Program-made: the position numbers and the translations under genes | The notes under the pieces: generated by a model | The model's input: the letters and a program-made list of their open reading frames with translations, nothing else | Told to the model about the DNA's origin: nothing | Database searches by the model: none | Assembly (NCBI GenBank): GCA_900315315.1 | Contig: OMYT01000005.1 | Span: 55,358-119,357, forward strand | Direction: 5' to 3' | Source: an uncultured Eubacteriales bacterium | GTDB lineage: Bacteria > Bacillota > Clostridia > Christensenellales > Aristaeellaceae | DNA: 64,000 nt | Shown: positions 60,190-64,000 of the stretch, piece after piece | Layout: each line of letters starts with the position of its first letter | How positions within the stretch are numbered: position 1 is the stretch's first letter

Positions 60190-60953
60190 CAGGTGACACC
60201 CCACTTCAGAAAGTATTTGATGACAGACCGGATCTGTCTCATACGGCCTTTGAAGGTGCGGGTGTTTTCCCGTGCCCAGCGGTGTGTGACTTTCATCTCC
60301 GGATGATAGACAATGCTGCCGAGTTTTTCCTCCAGAATGCGGCGGCTGAGATCCGAATCCTCCTGATACAGGAAGAAACGGGGATCAAAACCGTTCAGAT
60401 GCAGGAACACGTCCGTACGGATAAAAAGGAAGCAGCCGGTGGCAAATTCAACCGGAATCGGGTGGTTTACTTCCATATCAGCCAGGGTAAATTCATTCCG
60501 CCAACGGCGAAAGATACCGCCAAATCCTTCGAACAGCCCGCTCAGGAGATAGTGCACGGAGATCCTCTTTTTCGGGAGAAACTGTTCGCTTCCGTCCTCA
60601 TTCAGCACGCGGGGAGTCAGAACGGCAATGTTTGGATGGGTTTCCATATAGCCGATCATTCTGCCCAACAGGGCAGGATCAAAGGTGACGTCCGGATTCA
60701 TGATCAGATGGTATTTGCTTTTCAGATAAGGAAGGACAGCGTTATTGGCCCGGCCGAAACCCACATTTCCCTTCTGGGGAAGAACGGTGATCCCGGGGAA
60801 GAGCCACTGCATTTTTTCCGAAGTCGGGTCTTCGGGAGTATTGTCCGCCAGATAGACGTCCACTTCCACATCAGCGTTCTGAATGCAGCGAAGGGCATGC
60901 GTCAGTTCATCGCCGCAGTGATACAGAACGAGGCAGGAAGAAAGGATTGACAT
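60186..60953 (-). CDS. Family 2 glycosyltransferase (WcaA/RfbF-like)
   Basis: 255 aa: LVLYHCGDELTHALRCIQ, VYLADNTPED, GNVGFGRANNAVL, LIMNPDVTFD (the DxD-like site), GCFLFIRTDVFLHLNGFDPRFFLYQEDSDLSRRI. This is the pattern of dTDP-rhamnosyl or GlcNAc transferases acting on polyprenyl-linked glycans. Start 60953, with GGGAGG 7 nt upstream. First gene of a two-gene minus-strand operon facing wecB and the pyruvyltransferase across rpmB. Confidence 0.85.
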   Translation of the reverse strand: MSILSSCLVLYHCGDELTHALRCIQNADVEVDVYLADNTPEDPTSEKMQWLFPGITVLPQKGNVGFGRANNAVLPYLKSKYHLIMNPDVTFDPALLGRMIGYMETHPNIAVLTPRVLNEDGSEQFLPKKRISVHYLLSGLFEGFGGIFRRWRNEFTLADMEVNHPIPVEFATGCFLFIRTDVFLHLNGFDPRFFLYQEDSDLSRRILEEKLGSIVYHPEMKVTHRWARENTRTFKGRMRQIRSVIKYFLKWGVTW

Positions 60954-60988
60954 CGGAAAACCTCCCATAAAGGCAAAACATTGTTGAT

Positions 60989-61017
60989 ATTTTACCTTTA
61001 TGGAAGGTATTTGTCCA
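60989..61017 (-). promoter_or_regulatory. Promoter of the glycosyltransferase operon
   Basis: On the minus strand: TGGACA (61017-61012), 17-bp spacer, TAAAAT (60994-60989). Its -35 overlaps the -35 of the divergent + promoter. Confidence 0.7.
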
Positions 61018-61039
61018 GTTTAGAAGTTGATGATATAAT
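61011..61039 (+). promoter_or_regulatory. Promoter of the exodeoxyribonuclease gene
   Basis: TTGTCC (61011-61016), 17-bp spacer, TATAAT (61034-61039) with extended -10 TGA. Back to back with the minus-strand promoter, sharing the -35 bases. Confidence 0.75.
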
Positions 61040-61042
61040 GAT

Positions 61043-61104
61043 GTGGGGGCTTTCCGGTCACCCCCACCCCCCTTCGGCTGATTGCACTACTTAAACCCCT
61101 TCGG
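61043..61104. repeat. Dispersed palindromic repeat (copy 6) plus extra tail
   Basis: GTGGGGGC, loop TTTCCGGTCA, CCCCCAC, then CCCCCTTCGG to 61077. The outer pair GT/AC replaces CCA/TGG of copy 5 and still pairs. A second tail TTAAACCCCTTCGG at 61091-61104 looks like the remnant of another unit. Located in the exodeoxyribonuclease mRNA leader. Confidence 0.8.
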
Positions 61105-61165
61105 CCTACATCAGAGAAAATATGGCTTTTCTGAGAGTATTATTGAGATAGGGTGTGAGATTATT

Positions 61166-61918
61166 ATGAAAATGATTTCGTGGAATGTGAACGGGTTGCG
61201 GGCGGTGATGCAGAAAGGGTTCATGGACACTTTTGCTTCATTGGACGCGGATCTTTTCTGCCTGCAGGAGACCAAGCTGCAGGAGGGGCAAATTGCGCTG
61301 GAACTGCCCGGGTATCATCAATACTGGCATTATGCTGAAAAAAAGGGCTACTCCGGAACGGCCGTATTCAGCCGGATGGATCCGATTTCTGTCAGCTATG
61401 GGATTGGTGTGGACGAGTTTGACCACGAAGGCCGGGTAATCACGCTTGAGTTTCCGGACTTCTGGTTTATCACCGTTTACACTCCAAATTCACAGGATGA
61501 GCTACAGCGTCTTCCATATCGTATGCAATGGGAGGATGCATTCCTTGCCTATATCCGGAAACTGGATGAAAAAAAACCGGTGATCTTCTGCGGAGACCTG
61601 AATGTTGCGCATCAGGAGATCGATCTGAAAAATCCGAAGACAAATACACACAACGCCGGGTTCACCCAGGAGGAGCGGGATAAGATGACTGTGCTGCTGG
61701 AAAGCGGTTTTGTGGATACTTTCCGATATTTTCATCCGGAGGAAAAGGATGCTTACAGTTGGTGGAGTTACCGTTTCCACGCACGGGAGCGGAATACAGG
61801 GTGGCGGATCGACTATTTCATTGTTTCGGAACGTCTGAAGGAACGGCTGACCAGTGCGCGCATTCATCCGGAGATCTTCGGGTCTGATCACTGCCCGGTG
61901 GAGCTGCAGATTTTATAA
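61166..61918 (+). CDS. xth: Exodeoxyribonuclease III (ExoA type)
   Basis: AP endonuclease / 3'-5' exonuclease for base-excision repair. 250 aa EEP fold: KMISWNVNGLRAVMQKGF, FCLQETKLQEGQ with metal Glu, GYSGTAVFSR, VIFCGDLNVAHQEIDLKNP, FTQEERDKM, WWSYRFHARERNTGWRIDYF, and GSDHCPVELQI with the catalytic His. ATG 61166; upstream in-frame extensions run through the repeat. Weak SD (AGGGTGTGAG). Confidence 0.96.
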   Translation: MKMISWNVNGLRAVMQKGFMDTFASLDADLFCLQETKLQEGQIALELPGYHQYWHYAEKKGYSGTAVFSRMDPISVSYGIGVDEFDHEGRVITLEFPDFWFITVYTPNSQDELQRLPYRMQWEDAFLAYIRKLDEKKPVIFCGDLNVAHQEIDLKNPKTNTHNAGFTQEERDKMTVLLESGFVDTFRYFHPEEKDAYSWWSYRFHARERNTGWRIDYFIVSERLKERLTSARIHPEIFGSDHCPVELQIL

Positions 61919-61919
61919 T

Positions 61920-61943
61920 CCAGAATTAGAATTCAGAATAATG
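61920..61943. other. GAATTC-rich short repeat after xth
   Basis: CCAGAATTAGAATTCAGAATAATGAC resembles the string at 12330-12349 (ATTCAGAAT core shared). Between here and the NYN promoter I see no gene. The GGATGACATGG...AGGATGACACG segment (62032-62060) contains two GGATGACA boxes like the one at 63164. Confidence 0.35.
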
Positions 61944-62065
61944 ACGGGATTCCTCTGCCATGCACGGGGCTGCAGCCTGTTCTTCACTGAAAACGAGCAT
62001 ACAGGTTCGTTTTCCGGGTGTTACGAACATCGGGATGACATGGGGAGCTCAGGATGACACGTTGT

Positions 62066-62094
62066 TTGTCAATCCATGTAATGCATGGTATAAT
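62066..62094 (+). promoter_or_regulatory. Promoter of the NYN-LOTUS gene with palindrome in the spacer
   Basis: TTGTCA (62066-62071), 17-bp spacer, TATAAT (62089-62094). The spacer contains CCATG-TAATG-CATGG (62074-62088), an inverted repeat that fits a repressor site between -35 and -10. Confidence 0.7.
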
Positions 62095-62150
62095 AACAAA
62101 TCCGGCTGTTCAGGCCGGGATGAATGAGATGACAGAGAGAGGGTTTTTTT

Positions 62151-63140
62151 CTGAGTAAGTTTGCTGTTTTTGTTGATCTGGAGAACTGCGGCGCCAAAGT
62201 CGCCACTTTGAAGAGCATTCTGGAGAAAGTAAAGATCCGCGGGGATATCCTGCTGGGAAAAGTTTACGGTTATACGGATAAGTTTGACGATCTGAAGGAA
62301 GTGCTGCTGAGCAATACCTTCACGGTGGTCCCGAGTCTGCGTTACGGCATCAGCCAGAAGAACAACGCAGATATCCAACTGGTGATTGACGCCCTGGAAG
62401 TCGCCTATAAGAATGAACTGATCGACAGTTTCTGCATTGTTTCCGGCGACAGCGACTATACACCGCTGGTGGGACGCCTGAAGAGCATGGGCAAATTTGT
62501 GCTCGGCATCAGCCGCAGCGAGGCCGCCAGCAATATTTTTATCAATGCCTGCAATGAATTCCAGTTTCTCGAGTCCGTCGGCAAACGGAATGTTGAAAAG
62601 CCGAAGCGCCAGCGGACGAATATTAATAATGAAGAAGCGGCGGATGAGAGCGAGCTGAACAAGCTGCTGACCACCGTGCTGGAAGAGCAGGATCAGGACG
62701 AGATCTATGCCAGCGAGCTGAAAGGTACATTGCTGCGGCTGCGTCCGGACTTCAATGAGAAAGCCTATGGATGCGCCACTTTCTACAAACTGCTGACAAA
62801 ACTGGCCAACCGTTTCGGTGACCTGCGGGTTCATAACGACAATTTCAATGTGATGGTCGGACTGTCCAATGCCGGTGAGAGCGGGGAATCGATTCCGCAG
62901 CTGACGAGAGACAACTGGAAAGATGCGTTTGCCGCTCAGATCAAAGCCTATAAGGAAGGCGGGTTTGACCGGGTGAATCCGTCAATCCTGAAGGCAGATA
63001 TCATTACGGCATACCCGGACTTCAATGAAAAAGCCATCGGATTCAAGCGCTTCTCTGATGTGATGAAGCAGTTGGAAAAAGACGGGCTGGTTGTTGTTGA
63101 AATGGATGAGCAGAAGACCATGCTGATCAAACTGCTGTAA
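62151..63140 (+). CDS. NYN-domain (PIN-like) protein with two OST-HTH/LOTUS domains; CTG start or frameshift
   Basis: 329 aa from CTG 62151. Residues 1-145 form a NYN/LabA-like nuclease fold: KFAVFVDLENCGAK, NNADIQLVIDALE and CIVSGDSDYTPLVGRLK supply the conserved acidic residues. Two OST-HTH/LOTUS repeats follow (about 170-245 and 255-329), each with PDFNEKAxG. In eukaryotes and bacteria LOTUS domains bind RNA, so an RNA-processing role is likely. No ATG, GTG or TTG lies between the stop at 62130 and the FAVFVD strand, while GAGG (62139-62142) sits 8 nt before CTG. TTG 62208 would delete the first strand and an essential Asp. Confidence 0.8.
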   Translation: MSKFAVFVDLENCGAKVATLKSILEKVKIRGDILLGKVYGYTDKFDDLKEVLLSNTFTVVPSLRYGISQKNNADIQLVIDALEVAYKNELIDSFCIVSGDSDYTPLVGRLKSMGKFVLGISRSEAASNIFINACNEFQFLESVGKRNVEKPKRQRTNINNEEAADESELNKLLTTVLEEQDQDEIYASELKGTLLRLRPDFNEKAYGCATFYKLLTKLANRFGDLRVHNDNFNVMVGLSNAGESGESIPQLTRDNWKDAFAAQIKAYKEGGFDRVNPSILKADIITAYPDFNEKAIGFKRFSDVMKQLEKDGLVVVEMDEQKTMLIKLL

Positions 63141-63142
63141 AC

Positions 63143-63172
63143 GGAGATCCCTCGACAGGCTCGGGATGACAT
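63143..63172. repeat. Intergenic GAGATCCCTCGACAGGCTCGGGATGACA-like repeat
   Basis: GGAGATCCCTCGACAGG followed by CTCGGGATGACATAATGG: ATCCCTCGA and CTCGGGAT form a short imperfect stem. Strings of this type are known to me as dispersed intergenic repeats in many gut Clostridia genomes. Only one clear copy here, with partial GGATGACA boxes at 62033 and 62050. Confidence 0.5.
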
Positions 63173-63214
63173 AATGGAAACACGGACTGACACTGTATAC
63201 GAGGAGGAGAGCAG

Positions 63215-63748
63215 ATGAAGTACCTGCGGCGTATTGTGATGTTTTTCGCAAGCAGGCTGTTTATCATCTGCCTGATCGTCGGACTGATGATCACTGTCTT
63301 CTATTATGCCATGAACCTGAGCAACATTCAGATCATTCTGAAAGACGGGATGGCATCCCGAGCCAAGTATGTCATGGGAATGGAAGATAAAAAGTCAAAT
63401 CTGGAGAAGTATTTCCTGACTGTCTGCCTGGAAAACGACAGCCTCGTGCTGTCCGTGGAGCAGGGTACATCCCCATACACGGATTACAATGTAAGAGGTA
63501 TTGACCACCGCCTGGATATGGGTTTTTTCTGGGTATGGCCCTGGGAGAATACCGTTCGGCTGAATATTCAGGAAAAGATCCCGAGAATTGACGGGCGGGT
63601 CAAAGGAACAAAGGCGGATGAAGTGATTGCGCAGAAGGGAGCGGAGGCGGTGTATCCGCCGGCGTGGCCGGATGCGGAGTATCGCGTCCTCCTGACCAGA
63701 GAGAAAGGACAATGGAAGATTAAGACCCTGACGCCGACAAACAAATAG
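63215..63748 (+). CDS. Single-pass membrane protein of unknown function
   Basis: 177 aa. Basic N-terminus and one transmembrane helix (about 14-34, RLFIICLIVGLMITVFYYAMN). The outside part is about 140 residues with a WVWPWEN segment and a C-terminal YRVLLTREKGQWKIKTLTP, resembling the final strand of NTF2-like or SnoaL-type lumazine-like domains in general shape only. No family recognised. SD GAGGAGGAG upstream. The stop lies inside a hairpin. Confidence 0.65.
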   Translation: MKYLRRIVMFFASRLFIICLIVGLMITVFYYAMNLSNIQIILKDGMASRAKYVMGMEDKKSNLEKYFLTVCLENDSLVLSVEQGTSPYTDYNVRGIDHRLDMGFFWVWPWENTVRLNIQEKIPRIDGRVKGTKADEVIAQKGAEAVYPPAWPDAEYRVLLTREKGQWKIKTLTPTNK

Positions 63749-63763
63749 TCGGCGTTAAATTTG
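63731..63763 (+). terminator. Hairpin around the stop of the membrane protein gene
   Basis: ACGCCGAC (63731-63738) pairs with GTCGGCGT (63748-63755). TAAATTTG follows, a weak T-tract. It probably separates this gene from the rRNA operon. Confidence 0.55.
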
Positions 63764-63772
63764 TGAGAAGAT

Positions 63773-63807
63773 GCGAGGGCCTTCAGATCGTCCTCGTGCT
63801 CCTTCGG
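63773..63807. repeat. Dispersed palindromic repeat, degenerate (copy 7)
   Basis: GCGAGGGC, loop CTTCAGATCG, TCCTCGTGC, then TCCTTCGG. CGAGG/CCTCG pair, replacing the usual GGGGG/CCCCC with compensating changes. About 60 bp upstream of the rRNA promoter. Confidence 0.65.
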
Positions 63808-63867
63808 ATTCGATGCATATTTTATAATAATGAAAAAACTTTTTTGAGATTTCTTTCAAAAAAGTTC

Positions 63868-63896
63868 TTGACAAGGGGGTGGGGCTTTGGTATTAT
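63868..63896 (+). promoter_or_regulatory. Strong promoter of an rRNA operon
   Basis: Perfect TTGACA (63868-63873), 17-bp spacer, TATTAT (63891-63896). An AT-rich perfect inverted repeat AACTTTTTTGA/TCAAAAAAGTT (63837-63847, 63856-63866) abuts the -35, in the place of an UP element. A further TATAAT at 63823-63828 may be a second start. Confidence 0.8.
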
Positions 63897-63900
63897 AGTC

Positions 63901-63984
63901 GAGCTCGCCCGAACGAAAGTGAGGGGAACGGGCAGGCGAACCTTGAAAACGATACAGAGAGAAACGCGCAAGAAATTCAGCGAA
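63901..63984 (+). other. rRNA operon leader
   Basis: GCCCG/CGGGC (63907-63911, 63929-63933) or TCGCC/GGCGA form a leader hairpin. AACCTTGAAAACGATACAGAG (from 63939) is the CTTTGAAAAC-type sequence common before 16S genes in Clostridia. Supports the rRNA call. Confidence 0.65.
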
Positions 63985-64000
63985 GATTCCAAAGAGTTTA
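63985..64000 (+). rRNA. Probable 5' end of 16S rRNA (partial)
   Basis: The last bases, TTCCAAAGAGTTTA, resemble the conserved 16S start (AGAGTTTGATCCTGG) with A in place of G at the final visible position. Supported by the promoter and leader. Only about 16 bases are visible and the exact 5' end is uncertain. Confidence 0.5.

Overview
The window is a gene-dense stretch of a moderately GC-rich (roughly mid-50s percent by eye) Bacillota chromosome, most probably a Clostridia member. Support: short-form HisG with a HisZ partner, the tig-clpP-clpX-lon-engB and rplU-prp-rpmA clusters, L27 with a cleavable N-terminus, a DAP-type MurE (DNPR motif), sigma-A promoters with strong GGAGG sites, and secreted proteins ending their signal peptides in Ala-rich stretches. 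A rumen or gut lineage near Christensenellales is only a guess. Almost all genes are on the + strand. I saw no IS element, prophage, CRISPR array or tRNA gene.

Layout. 1-5300: BMP-family binding protein, an S24/HTH autoproteolytic-type regulator with a small partner, pyruvate kinase, and a five-repeat SH3b secreted protein on the minus strand. 5500-13800: one complete histidine operon (hisZ-G-D-C-B-H-A-F-IE plus a PHP-type histidinol-phosphatase). 13900-19450: secreted PG-binding/VWA protein, a PHP hydrolase and a membrane GGDEF-PAS-GGDEF*-EAL protein. 19460-22070 (minus): a phosphoesterase and a leaderless ParB-like/BMP fusion. 22300-24840: purC, a phosphodiester-glycosidase (NAGPA) lipoprotein and an esterase. 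24930-31300: tig-clpP-clpX-lon-engB. 31335-32655: a candidate small RNA, a zinc-ribbon/acidic protein and a phosphoesterase. 32850-42080: a reduced dcw cluster (mraZ, ftsL-like, murE, mraY, murD, ftsQ, ftsA, ftsZ) lacking rsmH, ftsI, murF, ftsW and murG. 42250-50460: solute-binding protein, galK, tsaE-tsaB-rimI, deoB and a large secreted PIG-L/NAGPA protein. 50470-56740: rplU-prp-rpmA behind an L21-leader-like RNA, metG, tatD, topB. 56750-60970: wecB, a pyruvyltransferase-family protein, rpmB and two glycosyltransferases. 61160-63750: exodeoxyribonuclease III, a NYN-LOTUS protein and a small membrane protein. The window ends in an rRNA promoter and leader, and probably in the first bases of 16S rRNA.

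The least expected structure is a dispersed palindromic repeat. It has G-rich and C-rich arms around a conserved TTTCCGATC loop, followed by a CCCCTTCGG tail. I find it at seven intergenic loci, always in the same orientation: 10105, 22085, 39166, 42199, 54353 (3-4 tandem 50-bp units), 61043 and 63773. The arms differ between copies but still pair. Other items worth a look are the ParB-like/BMP fusion, the PIG-L/NAGPA protein with its separate NAGPA paralogue, the NYN-LOTUS gene with no ordinary start codon, and the candidate RNA at 31335-31440.
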